Part shown: positions 1 through 9,358 of the stretch, piece by piece | Layout of the letters: every line of letters begins with the position of its first letter | Numbering within the stretch: the first letter of the stretch is position 1 | Source: CAYNLK01 sp964398055 | GTDB taxonomy: Bacteria > Chloroflexota > Anaerolineae > 4572-78 > J111 | Assembly: GCA_964398055.1 (NCBI GenBank) | Contig: CAYNLK010000024.1 | Coordinates: 38,170-102,169, forward strand | Direction: 5' to 3' | DNA length: 64,000 nt | Translations under genes and position numbers: made by a program | Notes under the pieces: model-generated | Databases searched by the model: none | What the model was told of the DNA's origin: nothing | What the model saw: the letters and a program-made list of their open reading frames with translations, nothing else

Positions 1-1
1 T

Positions 2-700
2 GAAATTCAATATGCCGGTCAGCTCTTAGGCAAGTCGCCCGAGTATGTTTTACAGGCATTGAAAGAGGCGGGGCTTGGCAGTATCCCTGGTACTGCGGCT
101 GAGATTCTGGATACCAACGTGCGCCGAATTTTGGCCAAAAATAAGCTAAGCCCGGCGGCCTGGGTAGATATTATCAAAACGGCCCATCGAGTTGGACTGC
201 CTTCTACTGCCACCATCATGTACGGCCACGTTGATGAACCGCGCCACTGGGCGGCTCATCTGGCCTTAATTCGTAACATCCAACGGGATACCGGCGGCTT
301 TACCGAGTTTGTACCCCTGGGGTTTATCCATCAAAACACCCGCCTCTACGCCGAAGGGTTAGCCAGACCTGGCCCCACCGGCATGGAGCACCTCAAACTG
401 CACGCAGTAGCTCGATTGATGTTGGGACACGACCTTCCCAATCTGCAAGTCAGTTGGGTCAAATTAGGGCCAGCTATGGCCCAGATGTGTCTGAATGGAG
501 GGGCTAACGATTTTGGCGGTACGTTGATCCAGGAAAGCATCAGCCGGCTGGCCGGCGCTGAAACTGGTCAATATATGTCTCCTGCTGAATTTGAACGTCT
601 CATTTTGGATATGAATCGTATTCCGGCAGAACGGACCACCTTGTACCACATCGTCAGCGAAGGGGCGATTCACTCCCCCCAGAGGATGTCTTTGGCCTGA
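2..700 (+). CDS. cofH: FO synthase subunit 2 (CofH), 3' part
   Basis: The frame is open from the left edge, so only the last 232 residues are visible. CofH is the radical-SAM subunit that joins the 5-amino-6-ribitylaminouracil product to a tyrosine-derived fragment to make FO, the chromophore of coenzyme F420. Visible family blocks are PGTAAEIL, STATIMYGH, GGFTEFVPLGF, ARPGPTG, SWVKLG and GANDFGGTL. The CxxxCxxC iron-sulfur motif should lie upstream, outside the window. MqnC and MqnE are related, but the GFTEFVPL and GANDFGGTL blocks favour CofH. The gene converges on the minus-strand lipoprotein that follows. Confidence 0.88.
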   Translation, partial: EIQYAGQLLGKSPEYVLQALKEAGLGSIPGTAAEILDTNVRRILAKNKLSPAAWVDIIKTAHRVGLPSTATIMYGHVDEPRHWAAHLALIRNIQRDTGGFTEFVPLGFIHQNTRLYAEGLARPGPTGMEHLKLHAVARLMLGHDLPNLQVSWVKLGPAMAQMCLNGGANDFGGTLIQESISRLAGAETGQYMSPAEFERLILDMNRIPAERTTLYHIVSEGAIHSPQRMSLA

Positions 701-754
701 TAAGGCCACGGAGATCGATTTAAGCCACCCTTGCTCATTCCACCAACCACCAGC

Positions 755-1876
755 TTACTCTTCAACAACAACCTCTTCCGGTTTCAAAATCTTGAAACTC
801 TTGTACATCGGGTTGAACCATTGCAGGGCTGCCTGGTAAAACTCCGCCGGCGCAGTGAAGACGACCTGGTAGATTTTGCCGTCACTGGTGGCAGCAATAA
901 CTGAGCCGGCCATCTCTACCCCGGCCGGCGTGGTGTAGAGAAAATCAATAGTGGCACCGGTAGCCGTGTCCAGGGGAAATTCAGTGGCTGGGAGGCTCTG
1001 CACATCTTTATGGTCGGTCGCCAGTTCCTCCACAAAGGCGCGGACTGCTTTTTCGGCGGCCATTGCCGGGTCGCCGGCCGGATTGATCGCGATCGAAACG
1101 GCGGCCTCAAATGTGAGGGCATAATCGGGCATAGTCACCACCACACTGTTTTCATTTTGCTGGGCAATCTGCCAGTCGCTGGGATAGAGAAAACCAAACT
1201 GCTGGTTGGTCGAGCCGATCAGAATCCAACTGGGCGGCTCGGTGGTGGGCGTGGAATCGGCCAAAGGGGTGCTGTCCAGCAAGGTGACCGAATCAGCCAG
1301 GGCCTGCAATTTTTCTTGGGAAATTTGCCACTGCTCGGCCGTGGCGTTGAGGAGTAGGAGCAGCACGATGGTGTTTTGCTGCTTGACTCGCACCTCGTTG
1401 ATGACTCGGCCCAGGGTTGGGTCATGAGTGGCAAATTGGGCCACAACAGAACCGTCAGCTTTGGTCTGCTGGTCGAGGGGCGTGAATTGTGAGCCCTTGC
1501 CGGCAAAGTTTTCGGCCACATACGTAACCAGATACCGGCTCAGTTCTTCAGGCGAATATTTTTCCCCGACATCCTGAAACATAACGCTATAGCCGGCCTG
1601 GTCGCCCGGTTCAACCAGGATGACCCCATTGGGCTGTTCCAGATATTGCCAATTAGCCGGATAATTGAGGCTAAAGCGCTGACTCGGATGGATATAGGCG
1701 TCGATGGCAACCTGATCCGGGACGACTGAAGTGGGTCTGGCGTCGACGCCCACAACCGTTGGGGTTGAGGTGGGATCAGGGCGAATAGGTTTAAAGCTAT
1801 CTCGGTTTGCGCCACAACCGGTTAAAGATAAGCTGCCGAGGATAAATAGAGTTAGAGAAAGCAGGAGTTTTTTCAC
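755..1876 (-). CDS. Lipoprotein with two PsbP-like domains
   Basis: A 373-residue exported lipoprotein: a Lys-Lys start and hydrophobic segment lead to the lipobox LTGC at about residue 21. Two similar halves follow (about 60-200 and 215-365). Each opens with an aromatic-rich block (RFSLNYPANWQ, QFGFLYPSDWQ) typical of PsbP/Mog1-like folds, so this looks like an internal domain duplication. The start is GTG and overlaps the stop of the regulator gene upstream as GTGA, so the two are translationally coupled. The function is unknown; a solute-binding or sensory partner of the regulator is possible but is inference. Confidence 0.7.
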   Translation of the reverse strand: MKKLLLSLTLFILGSLSLTGCGANRDSFKPIRPDPTSTPTVVGVDARPTSVVPDQVAIDAYIHPSQRFSLNYPANWQYLEQPNGVILVEPGDQAGYSVMFQDVGEKYSPEELSRYLVTYVAENFAGKGSQFTPLDQQTKADGSVVAQFATHDPTLGRVINEVRVKQQNTIVLLLLLNATAEQWQISQEKLQALADSVTLLDSTPLADSTPTTEPPSWILIGSTNQQFGFLYPSDWQIAQQNENSVVVTMPDYALTFEAAVSIAINPAGDPAMAAEKAVRAFVEELATDHKDVQSLPATEFPLDTATGATIDFLYTTPAGVEMAGSVIAATSDGKIYQVVFTAPAEFYQAALQWFNPMYKSFKILKPEEVVVEE

Positions 1877-2559
1877 CGGCTTAAGGGGGCAGCCGCTTCA
1901 GGCTCGGCGATGAAATGATAACCCACCCCCCGGACGGTGATCAGATGGCGAGGACGGCTGGGGTTCTCCTCGATTTTTTCTCGAAGCCAGCGGACATGGA
2001 CATCAAGGGTCCGGGTATCGCCCAAGTAATTGGTTTCCCACACGGCCTGCATGATCGATTTCCGGCTTGAAACTTGGTTGGCATTCGTGATCAAGAGATG
2101 AAGCAGTTTGAACTCTTTGGGGGTCAGGCTATAGCTATGGCCGTTACGGAGGAGGTGGTGTTGCTCGCAGTCGAGGGTAAGATCGCCGCAGCGAATAAAT
2201 CTATTGGCCTGTTTGGAGGTAGCCTGCTTGATCGCCCTGTCTAGTTCCTGAGGTTGGTTAGAATGGGTTACAACAATGCCAGCATCAGATTGGCTGAAAA
2301 GTTGATTATCTTTGCTGACCACCAGATAGGGGATATTCAGTTCGGTTTCGCTAATGGCTGTATGAAACGTGTTGAAAGCTGGTTGAAGGTTGGCTTGATT
2401 GAAAACAACTAAATTTGGCCAGCTATCAGTAACTTTAGTTGCCGCCGCGCTTGGGGTATGGGCAACGTAAACGTAATGCCCTTGCTCCCTGAGGCTGGGC
2501 AATAATGATTCAGTCTGAGGCAGATTGGCGCTTTCAATGAGCAGAATATAGATAGCCAT
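1873..2559 (-). CDS. Winged-helix response-regulator-like protein with degenerate receiver
   Basis: A 228-residue OmpR/PhoB-architecture protein. Residues 1-115 resemble a receiver fold, but the strand that should carry the phospho-accepting Asp reads PNLVVFNQ, with Asn near residue 54, and no acidic pair follows the first strand. Phosphorylation is therefore unlikely. Residues about 125-220 are an intact winged-helix domain: LTPKEFKLLHLL, then TLDVHVRWLREKIE and TVRGVGYHF. A strong promoter lies upstream, and the lipoprotein gene overlaps its 3' end by 4 nt. No sensor kinase is adjacent, which fits an atypical, phosphorylation-independent regulator. Confidence 0.82.
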   Translation of the reverse strand: MAIYILLIESANLPQTESLLPSLREQGHYVYVAHTPSAAATKVTDSWPNLVVFNQANLQPAFNTFHTAISETELNIPYLVVSKDNQLFSQSDAGIVVTHSNQPQELDRAIKQATSKQANRFIRCGDLTLDCEQHHLLRNGHSYSLTPKEFKLLHLLITNANQVSSRKSIMQAVWETNYLGDTRTLDVHVRWLREKIEENPSRPRHLITVRGVGYHFIAEPEAAAPLSR

Positions 2560-2602
2560 TACTGATGTTCCCTTTCAATTCGCTCCTTCTCCTAGAAAAT
2601 GG

Positions 2603-2631
2603 ATTATACTCTAAGCTGTCGTGTCCGGCAA
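2603..2631 (-). promoter_or_regulatory. Sigma70-type promoter of the regulator-lipoprotein operon
   Basis: On the minus strand TTGCCG (2626-2631) and TATAAT (2603-2608) are separated by 17 bp. The start codon of the regulator lies 44 nt downstream of the -10 box, with GGAGAAGGAG in between. Two copies of GTAAAATTT (plus strand, about 2639-2670) flank the upstream side and could be activator sites. Confidence 0.65.
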
Positions 2632-2774
2632 TCGATCTGTAAAATTTAGTTAAAAAAGGGGTAAAATTTGCCTGGAAAGTGTTAGAATCAGGTTTCACTC
2701 CTACTGGATATAGTACATAAATCGAGTTTTACCACTATGGGTGGCCTCAATTGGTTAAGGATTGGCGACCAAAA

Positions 2775-4271
2775 TTATCGCGGTTCGAATTTTAAATGGA
2801 TAATTTGCCGGGTATCAGGCCGAATCCGAGCTCGTTCGTCGGCGCGGTAACCGCAAAGCCACAACACCTGCTCGTTGGCTACAAGTAAGGGTATGAGGTC
2901 ACGCTGAGTGGCCGGGATTTTCTCGTTAATCATAAAATCAGCCACCTTTTGACGGCGCCCGGCCAGTCCCAGCGGACAAAAAATATCGCCTGGTTGCCGC
3001 GGCCGCAGGCTGGCTCTATGGCCAATTACGTCGGCATCCAGATAAGCCTCCCACCGACCCACCTGCCGAAGCTGCAGAGGGGTAACCTCTTGTCGAGCCA
3101 GCAGAGTCGCTCTCAATTGCCAGTCAGTGTGCGGGAGCAGGGTGACGCCGGGTAGATTAAGCGGCAGGGGCTGCCCGGTTAGCAGACAGGGAAAGTCGAA
3201 CCGGGATAGGTCTGGTTGGACATGTTCCGGGGCAATGGTGAAGGTCCGGTAGCTCAGGGTGAGTTTCAGACCCTGCGGTAGGGTTGCCTGGCTGCCCGTT
3301 ACACCACTCTCAATAATCGCAATGGCTTGTTCGATGTGCTCAAAATTGAGGTCGCGTAGATTGCGCCGTAACTGCTGCACGGCCCGGCGCAGGGTGGAGC
3401 GCTTCAGTGCCAGGGGTAAGGCTAACCACTTTTCTAAATCAAATTCAATTTCCGTCGTCCCCTCATTTTTTACGACGGCTGACCAGTTTTGAGCCAACTG
3501 CTGGCTCAATATTTCGGCCTCGGCAGTGATGACCCTGGCCGTGTTGAGCAGCACTTGGCGGAGATTGGGGTTGTAGGTTTCCAGGTAGGGGATCAACTCG
3601 TGGCGGAGCCGGTTGCGGAAAAAGGTGATATCCTGGTTCGTGTCATCCTGTCGCGGGGCGAGCTGATGTTCGCAGCAGTAAGCCTCAATTTCGCTTCGCC
3701 AGATTTCCAGCAGAGGACGGATGAGTTGGGGCGAAGGGATGCCGGGGTGAGGGGGCAAGTCAGCCGGATCGAGCCGCAGGCTGGCCAGGTCGACTTTGGG
3801 TAACATCCCGCGCAGACCGGCCAACCCGCTGCCGCGCAGCAGGTGCATCAGAATGGTCTCCACCTGATCGTCGGCATTGTGCCCAACGGCAATTTTGGTG
3901 GCGCCAACTTCGGCCGCCACCCGCCCCAGAAAGGCGTAACGTACCTGCCGGGCTGTTTCTTCAATCGATTGGCGGCGTTGTCTGGCCAGAGTGGCCACCT
4001 CGCTGGTTTCGACACGCAGGGGTGTTTGCCACCGGGCGGCGATGTTTTGGACGTAGGCAGCATCAGCCTCGGCGGCTGGGCCACGGAGTTGGTGGTTGAG
4101 ATGGGCTATGGTTAGATTGAGTTCAAGTTCGGCCTGAAGATCGAGTAGCAGGTGCAGTAAACAGAGGGAGTCCGGCCCGCCGGAAACTCCAACCACAACC
4201 CTCTCTCCCGGTTGAATAAGGCCATATCTTCGGCAGAACTCGGCGACCCTGGCGGTCACACGAGGCGTCAT
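2775..4271 (-). CDS. tilS: tRNA(Ile)-lysidine synthase TilS
   Basis: TilS converts C34 of the tRNA(Ile) CAU anticodon to lysidine using ATP and lysine, changing both decoding and charging. The 498-residue protein has the N-terminal PP-loop VVVGVSGGPDSL, the HNADDQVET block that follows in N-type ATP pyrophosphatases, and a long C-terminal region ending with the TilS C-terminal domain (RRQKVADFMINEKIP, then WLCGYRADER). It is complete and of usual length. It starts 25 nt after the cyclase gene on the same strand, so it is probably the second gene of that transcript. Confidence 0.95.
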   Translation of the reverse strand: MTPRVTARVAEFCRRYGLIQPGERVVVGVSGGPDSLCLLHLLLDLQAELELNLTIAHLNHQLRGPAAEADAAYVQNIAARWQTPLRVETSEVATLARQRRQSIEETARQVRYAFLGRVAAEVGATKIAVGHNADDQVETILMHLLRGSGLAGLRGMLPKVDLASLRLDPADLPPHPGIPSPQLIRPLLEIWRSEIEAYCCEHQLAPRQDDTNQDITFFRNRLRHELIPYLETYNPNLRQVLLNTARVITAEAEILSQQLAQNWSAVVKNEGTTEIEFDLEKWLALPLALKRSTLRRAVQQLRRNLRDLNFEHIEQAIAIIESGVTGSQATLPQGLKLTLSYRTFTIAPEHVQPDLSRFDFPCLLTGQPLPLNLPGVTLLPHTDWQLRATLLARQEVTPLQLRQVGRWEAYLDADVIGHRASLRPRQPGDIFCPLGLAGRRQKVADFMINEKIPATQRDLIPLLVANEQVLWLCGYRADERARIRPDTRQIIHLKFEPR

Positions 4272-4296
4272 TGGGTAGTATCTCCAACCGGGTCGG

Positions 4297-7200
4297 TTAA
4301 GCTAACCCGATTTGCTGAGTATTGGCCGCGACCATTTCTTGGAGGTGACGAGCATGATAGCTGTTCAAGAAGGCCCGGCGGGTGGCATCGTCGCGCAGGG
4401 AATCGATGAGCCGTTTCTCGATTTTTTGGGCGTAGGTCATGGCATCCCGTGAGGCTGCACTGTTGCCGGCCAGGTGGTAAACGTAAGATTTTTGAATTTG
4501 AATCACATACTGGCTGAGCCGGCTGTTGGTCTGTTCGGCCAGGTTGGAAGCCTGGATCAGTACATTTAACGCCTCGTCAAACTGGTGGTGATGAATGTGA
4601 AGTAATGATTGTAGCCATTCGCCTCGGGCAATAAACTCTTTCATTTCACTGGCATTGGCCAGAGCCAACAGCCTGGACAGATAGGTTTCAGCTTTGGCCC
4701 ATTGATTGGTATCCATATAGGCCCGTACCAGTTGGTAGAGGATCATTACCTCGTCGGGGGCAAAACCCATACTCTGAGCGACGTAATGCACGTTTTCCAG
4801 TTCCTGGACCGCTTCATCCAGGCGGTCCAGATGGCGGTAGGCTGTGCCCAGCATCGACTGGGCTCGCATTACGTAAAGGGGTGAGCCAAGCTCTTGGGCT
4901 ATCTTGACGCTCTCTTCAGCTTGTTGGCGACCCTCCTCATCCATACCCACCGTCAGGTAGTAATAAGCCAGCCAGGCCAATCCCAAAGCCTGCCAGGCCT
5001 TTTGCTTTTGGTCGTGAGCCAGGCGCAAACCCTCCTGTAAATTTCTGCCGGCCTGTTCCAACTCACCCTGGTATATCTGGCTAAAGGCTTGATAATATTT
5101 CACAAATGGCACCCGGTACCGATCCCCCGATTTTTGATGCAGATCCAGGATTTCCTCAGCAGTAGCCTGGGCCAGCTCATAATCGGCGCTGAATGTTTGC
5201 GCCACCAGCAGCGATGACAGGGAATTCATCAAGCCGGTGCGATAACCCAGCCGCCGGCGGATGTTGATAATCTCCTCATAGCGAGCAATGCTGGCGATAA
5301 TTTCGCCCTGCTCCAGCATTATTTTGGCCAGCCCGTCTTCGGCTTCAATACGGCGAGCTTCATCCTGGACGCTGATACTGATATCGCCGGCCTCCCGGTA
5401 GCACTGGGTAGCCAGGCCCAGTTCGCCCATATTGTAATAGAAGTTACCGAGCTGGCTGAGGGTATCGGCAATACCTCGCTCGTCGCCGATCCGCCGCGAC
5501 ACTTCGAGCGCCTCCCGGAAAAATTCCGAGGCCTGCGAGAAGTCGTAATGGCTGGCATGCAGTGAGCCGATGCCATTGAGCGCCCGCATCTGGACCGAGT
5601 TATTCTCTAATTTTTTGGCCAGGACCAACATCGCTTTGTAATCTTCAATCGCCTTCTGAGGCTCGCCCAGCCGGGTCATTATTCTGGCTCGACCCTCCAG
5701 CACCGCCAGAACCGTGGCCTGGTCGGCCTCGTCGCCGAGGGTGTTGGCCACTTCCAGCGCTTGAGTATAGAATTCAACTGCCTGAGTGTTGGCAAATGAT
5801 TGCACGGCCGCGTCGCCGGCCCGGTGCAAATACCGTAAGGCCCGTGGCCAGGTTTCGCTCCGGCAGTAATGTTCGGCCACAATGGCCGCATATTCTTCAC
5901 CCAATTGCCAATACAAGCGCGACATATAATCGCCAATTTGTTTATGGATCAGGCTGCGCTGTTGGTGCAGCAGGCTGTTATAAGCGGTTTCGTGGGTGAG
6001 AAAGTGTTTGAACATGTACTCAGGCTCTGGTTCACGGGTGCGAACTTTGATCAGTTCGGCCAGTTCAAGCTCTTCTAGCGCCTTTTCTAAAATGTCTGGC
6101 TCATTGACAATGGGGGCCAACACAAAGCGAGGAAAAACCCGGCCAATGACGGCCGCGATTTGCAAAACTCGTTTGACCGACTCGTCCAGGCGGTCGATAC
6201 GAGCCGTGAGTACGCCTTGCAGGGTGTTGGGAATGTCGATTTCGCTGATGGCCCGGGTGATTTCCCAGTGACCGTCGACCAGCCTGATCATTCCTGCCTC
6301 GATCAAGCTGCGGAGTACTTCCTCCAGAAATAACGGATTCCCCTCGGCCCGATTGAGCAATAGCTGTTCGGTGGCTGCTGGCATCTGGTCGATCTTGAGG
6401 AGGTGCTTGATAAGTTGGCGGCTCTCTTCGTCGGTTAGCGGCCAGAGGGTTAATTCGGTAAAATGGTTTGGGTAGTCTCGGGCCGCCTGCAGCTTAACAT
6501 TCCAAAAAGTCGACTCCCGGTCGGGCCGGGTGACGCAAATGATAGCCAGCGGCGTGTACAGGGTTAAACTGAAAAGATATTCGATCAAATGGATGGAACT
6601 TGGATCGGCCCAGTGGAGGTCTTCAAACACCATAATAACGGGCCGCTGCCTGGCCTGGGTTTCAACCCATTCACCCATGGCCAAAAAAGTCCGCTGCTGC
6701 ATGAGTTGGGGATCGTTTAAGGGCAAGTTGGCCGCCACCTGTTCATCGAGCTTCAAGCCCAGCAGGGCGGCCAAGTACGGCACCACCTCGCCGGCGCGCG
6801 CCCCAAAGAGTTCCTGCCCCATCGTTTCAAGCCGGAGTTTGACCAGGGTGTCGTCAGGGTTTTCCGGGAGAGCCAGGTAGCGATGCAGAATATCGACCAG
6901 CAGCCGGTTGGCAAAAGATTGGCGGTACGACAGGCCCCGGCCAAAAAGCCAGAGTGGTTTGGTCCGGTCGCTGTGCTCTTCTTCTAATCGATTAACCTGT
7001 TTTCTGAAGTCGGCGATGAGGCGTGATTTGCCCAGTCCGGCCTCACCGGTAACTACGATGATGCTGCCCTGCTGTTCCTGCAATTTCTGATAATGTTTCA
7101 GCAGATTCTGCATCTCATATTCACGGCCAATCAGGGGCGCTTCCATACCGGTCAGTCCCCGTTGGGTCTGGCTCAGATCTCGGGCGGCCTCTAATTCCCA

Positions 7201-7887
7201 AATTTTGAGCGGTTCTCGTTTACCTTTGACCCTGATTTCTTCGCGCTCTTTGAAGACAAACAGGCGGTTGGTCAGGTTGTAAGTGGACTCACTGATGAGA
7301 ATCTCGCCTCTTTCAGAAACTCCTTCCAAACGGGAGGCCACGTTGACGGCATCCCCCATGACTGTATAAGAACGTTTGCGATCGGTGCCGACCATCCCGG
7401 CGATGACCGTGCCGGTATTGATCCCCATATGGATGCCCAGCAGTTCGGGGAGGGGCATCGGCGGATTTTGGTTGAACCGTTCCAATCGCTCCTTCATCGC
7501 CAGGGCGGCGCGAAGGGCTCGCTCGGGGTCATCTTCGTGGGCCCGGGGCGCTCCAAAAACGGCCATAATGGCGTCGCCAATGTATTTGTCAATATAGCCA
7601 TCAAACTCAAAAATCGCCTGGCTGAGTTCCTGCAGGCACAGGTTGATGAGCCGGACCACCTGCTCGACTTCAGCCGGGCTTTTGGCCGCATCATTCAGGG
7701 CGGTAAAGCCGGAAATATCGGCAAAAATGACCGTGACCTGCTTGCGCTCACCCTCGATGGGGGCGTTCAAAAGAAAATTGCCGTCGCCCGTGATAACCGT
7801 ACTAAGCCCATTACCACAGTGACCACAGTAAAAATGTCCATCCGGATTTTCGAAGCCACAAATTTCACACTTGACAGTTTGACTCAT
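4297..7887 (-). CDS. Class III adenylate cyclase fused to AAA ATPase and TPR repeats
   Basis: A 1196-residue multidomain regulator. Residues 7-24 form a CxxC/CxxC zinc ribbon. Residues about 48-235 form a class III cyclase with both metal Asp (D57 in FADISGF, D105 in IGDAIMAVFG) and the transition-state pair N182/R186 (VNVASRLEG). K101 and T175 sit at the purine-specifying positions, so adenylate cyclase is likely. A Walker A loop GEAGLGKS (281-288) starts a STAND-type AAA domain, with FEDLHWAD as Walker B. The C-terminal half is TPR-like helical repeats. Such proteins are thought to couple ligand or protein binding on the TPRs to cAMP production. The trigger is not evident. Confidence 0.9.
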   Translation of the reverse strand: MSQTVKCEICGFENPDGHFYCGHCGNGLSTVITGDGNFLLNAPIEGERKQVTVIFADISGFTALNDAAKSPAEVEQVVRLINLCLQELSQAIFEFDGYIDKYIGDAIMAVFGAPRAHEDDPERALRAALAMKERLERFNQNPPMPLPELLGIHMGINTGTVIAGMVGTDRKRSYTVMGDAVNVASRLEGVSERGEILISESTYNLTNRLFVFKEREEIRVKGKREPLKIWELEAARDLSQTQRGLTGMEAPLIGREYEMQNLLKHYQKLQEQQGSIIVVTGEAGLGKSRLIADFRKQVNRLEEEHSDRTKPLWLFGRGLSYRQSFANRLLVDILHRYLALPENPDDTLVKLRLETMGQELFGARAGEVVPYLAALLGLKLDEQVAANLPLNDPQLMQQRTFLAMGEWVETQARQRPVIMVFEDLHWADPSSIHLIEYLFSLTLYTPLAIICVTRPDRESTFWNVKLQAARDYPNHFTELTLWPLTDEESRQLIKHLLKIDQMPAATEQLLLNRAEGNPLFLEEVLRSLIEAGMIRLVDGHWEITRAISEIDIPNTLQGVLTARIDRLDESVKRVLQIAAVIGRVFPRFVLAPIVNEPDILEKALEELELAELIKVRTREPEPEYMFKHFLTHETAYNSLLHQQRSLIHKQIGDYMSRLYWQLGEEYAAIVAEHYCRSETWPRALRYLHRAGDAAVQSFANTQAVEFYTQALEVANTLGDEADQATVLAVLEGRARIMTRLGEPQKAIEDYKAMLVLAKKLENNSVQMRALNGIGSLHASHYDFSQASEFFREALEVSRRIGDERGIADTLSQLGNFYYNMGELGLATQCYREAGDISISVQDEARRIEAEDGLAKIMLEQGEIIASIARYEEIINIRRRLGYRTGLMNSLSSLLVAQTFSADYELAQATAEEILDLHQKSGDRYRVPFVKYYQAFSQIYQGELEQAGRNLQEGLRLAHDQKQKAWQALGLAWLAYYYLTVGMDEEGRQQAEESVKIAQELGSPLYVMRAQSMLGTAYRHLDRLDEAVQELENVHYVAQSMGFAPDEVMILYQLVRAYMDTNQWAKAETYLSRLLALANASEMKEFIARGEWLQSLLHIHHHQFDEALNVLIQASNLAEQTNSRLSQYVIQIQKSYVYHLAGNSAASRDAMTYAQKIEKRLIDSLRDDATRRAFLNSYHARHLQEMVAANTQQIGLA

Positions 7888-8062
7888 TGTACTGGTTCTC
7901 GATTAGAATATCTTCTAACGGTAACCCGGCCAGAGATAGCCGGCCGTCACCGTTTGAAGTGTCACCTGTTTTTAACTCAGTTTCGTCAAGAAATGGGGAA
8001 TTAGATCGGTGGTAATCTGATTGCGATTTCTGTTGAGCAGCTTTGTTTGGTCGTGCTCTATG

Positions 8063-8091
8063 ATGATATTATAATCCAGAAAATATGTCAA
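8063..8091 (-). promoter_or_regulatory. Promoter of the cyclase-tilS operon
   Basis: Minus-strand TTGACA (8086-8091) and TATCAT (8063-8068) are 17 bp apart; TATAAT also occurs five bases nearer. The predicted leader is about 165-170 nt. This promoter diverges from the mreB promoter about 110 bp away. Confidence 0.6.
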
Positions 8092-8181
8092 CGGCCCTTT
8101 TTGGCTAATGCCTGGCTTCTGCGGGATCGAGATTAGCCTGGTTAAGCGACGGCGCGCCCCGGTTACGAACTGCCCATCTGT

Positions 8182-8209
8182 TTGTATAAAAGTATGATTG
8201 TGGTATAAT
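8182..8209 (+). promoter_or_regulatory. Promoter of the mre operon
   Basis: A perfect TATAAT at 8204-8209 has a weak -35 (TTGTAT, 8182-8187) at 16 bp. Its position decides the mreB start: the in-frame ATG at 8198 would lie on the -10 box itself, so translation must begin at GTG 8285, which has GGAAGGAGA (8266-8274) in front of it. Confidence 0.65.
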
Positions 8210-8217
8210 GAGCAAGT

Positions 8218-8250
8218 TAGGCAGGCAATGGGACGCAGCGAGCCTGCCTA
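8218..8250 (+). promoter_or_regulatory. 5'-terminal stem-loop of the mreB mRNA
   Basis: A perfect 9-bp inverted repeat, TAGGCAGGC (8218-8226) and GCCTGCCTA (8242-8250), encloses a 15-nt loop. It begins about 9 nt after the -10 box, so the mRNA should start at or within a few bases of this hairpin. It lies before the Shine-Dalgarno and is not followed by a U run, so it is not a terminator. An mRNA-stabilising role is inference. Confidence 0.55.
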
Positions 8251-8284
8251 TTGTTATGTGCATTCGGAAGGAGAGCGTTTACAC

Positions 8285-9355
8285 GTGGCAGGCCCATTAG
8301 ATGCATTGTTGGGGCTCTTTTCACTTGACGTTGGCATTGACCTTGGTACGGCTAACACCCTGGTCTATGTTCGAGGCAAGGGTATAGTTATCAATGAGCC
8401 TTCAGTTGTAGCAATTGACAAGAAAACCAAAAAACCTCTGGCTATTGGCGTCGACGCCAAAGAGATGGTTGGACGTACCCCGGCCAATATTGTGGCAGTG
8501 CGGCCGCTGCGCGATGGAGTTATTTCAGAGTTTGAAATTACCGAGGCCATGCTCCGCTACTTTATCAAAAAAGTGCACGAGCAGACCTTGATCCCCACCC
8601 CTTTCTACGCTCCCCGAGTTGTGATTGGTATTCCCAGTGGCGTGACTGAAGTTGAAAAACGAGCTGTTTATGACGCGGCTAAAAATGCGCGCGCCCGCGA
8701 TGCTCGGATTATCGAAGAGCCGGTGGCCGCTGCTATTGGCGTTGGTTTGCCGATTACCGAACCCATCGGCAGTATGGTCATCGATATTGGCGGTGGTACT
8801 ACCGAGGTGGCGGTTTTCTCGCTTGGTGGGATCGTGGTTAGCCGCTCCATCCGGGTGGCCGGTGACGAGATGGATGAGTCGATCATCAACTACGCCCGGC
8901 AAAAGTACAATCTGCTCATTGGGCAGCGCATGGCCGAGCGGGCCAAAATCACCATCGGCTCGGCCTATCCGTTGCCGGAAGAACAGATTATCACCTTGCG
9001 TGGCCGCAATCTGATCACCGGCTTACCCGACTCGGTCGAGGTTTCCAGCGTCGAGATCCGAGAAGCGTTGAGCGACTCGGTGGCCGTGATCGTTGAGGCG
9101 GTCCGAGATACCCTTGACGAGACGCCGCCGGAGTTGATTGCCGACCTGATGGAAGGCGGCATCGCCCTGGCCGGAGGGGGCGGCCTGCTGCAAGGTCTGG
9201 CCGAACGATTGTCGGAAGAGACGAAAATGCGAGTTTATATTGCCGATGACCCCTTAACCTGTGTGGCGCGTGGGGCTGGTCAGGTATTGGAAAGCTACGA
9301 TAAGTACGCCAAGGTCCTGGCTTCCTTGCAGCGAGGAAGCACCAATCATCGGTGA
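8285..9355 (+). CDS. mreB: Rod shape-determining actin homologue MreB
   Basis: MreB polymerises under the membrane and guides lateral wall synthesis. Actin-fold nucleotide motifs are visible: phosphate 1 DLGTANTLVYV near residue 20, phosphate 2 DIGGGTTEVAVFSLGG, and the adenosine block GGIALAGGGGLL. With the GTG start at 8285 the protein has 356 residues, normal for the family; GGAAGGAG lies 11 nt upstream and the promoter maps just before it. It is the first gene of an mreB-mreC-mreD-mrdA run, followed by min genes and rodA. Confidence 0.95.
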   Translation: MAGPLDALLGLFSLDVGIDLGTANTLVYVRGKGIVINEPSVVAIDKKTKKPLAIGVDAKEMVGRTPANIVAVRPLRDGVISEFEITEAMLRYFIKKVHEQTLIPTPFYAPRVVIGIPSGVTEVEKRAVYDAAKNARARDARIIEEPVAAAIGVGLPITEPIGSMVIDIGGGTTEVAVFSLGGIVVSRSIRVAGDEMDESIINYARQKYNLLIGQRMAERAKITIGSAYPLPEEQIITLRGRNLITGLPDSVEVSSVEIREALSDSVAVIVEAVRDTLDETPPELIADLMEGGIALAGGGGLLQGLAERLSEETKMRVYIADDPLTCVARGAGQVLESYDKYAKVLASLQRGSTNHR

Positions 9356-9358
9356 GTC

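Noticed and set aside
2775..2800. GCGGTTCGAATTTT, similar to a tRNA T-loop
   Set aside because: It codes for the end of TilS and no acceptor or anticodon arms can be formed around it.
8198..8284. 29-codon N-terminal extension of MreB from ATG 8198
   Set aside because: The ATG overlaps the -10 box, and the segment contains the mRNA hairpin and the Shine-Dalgarno of the GTG start.
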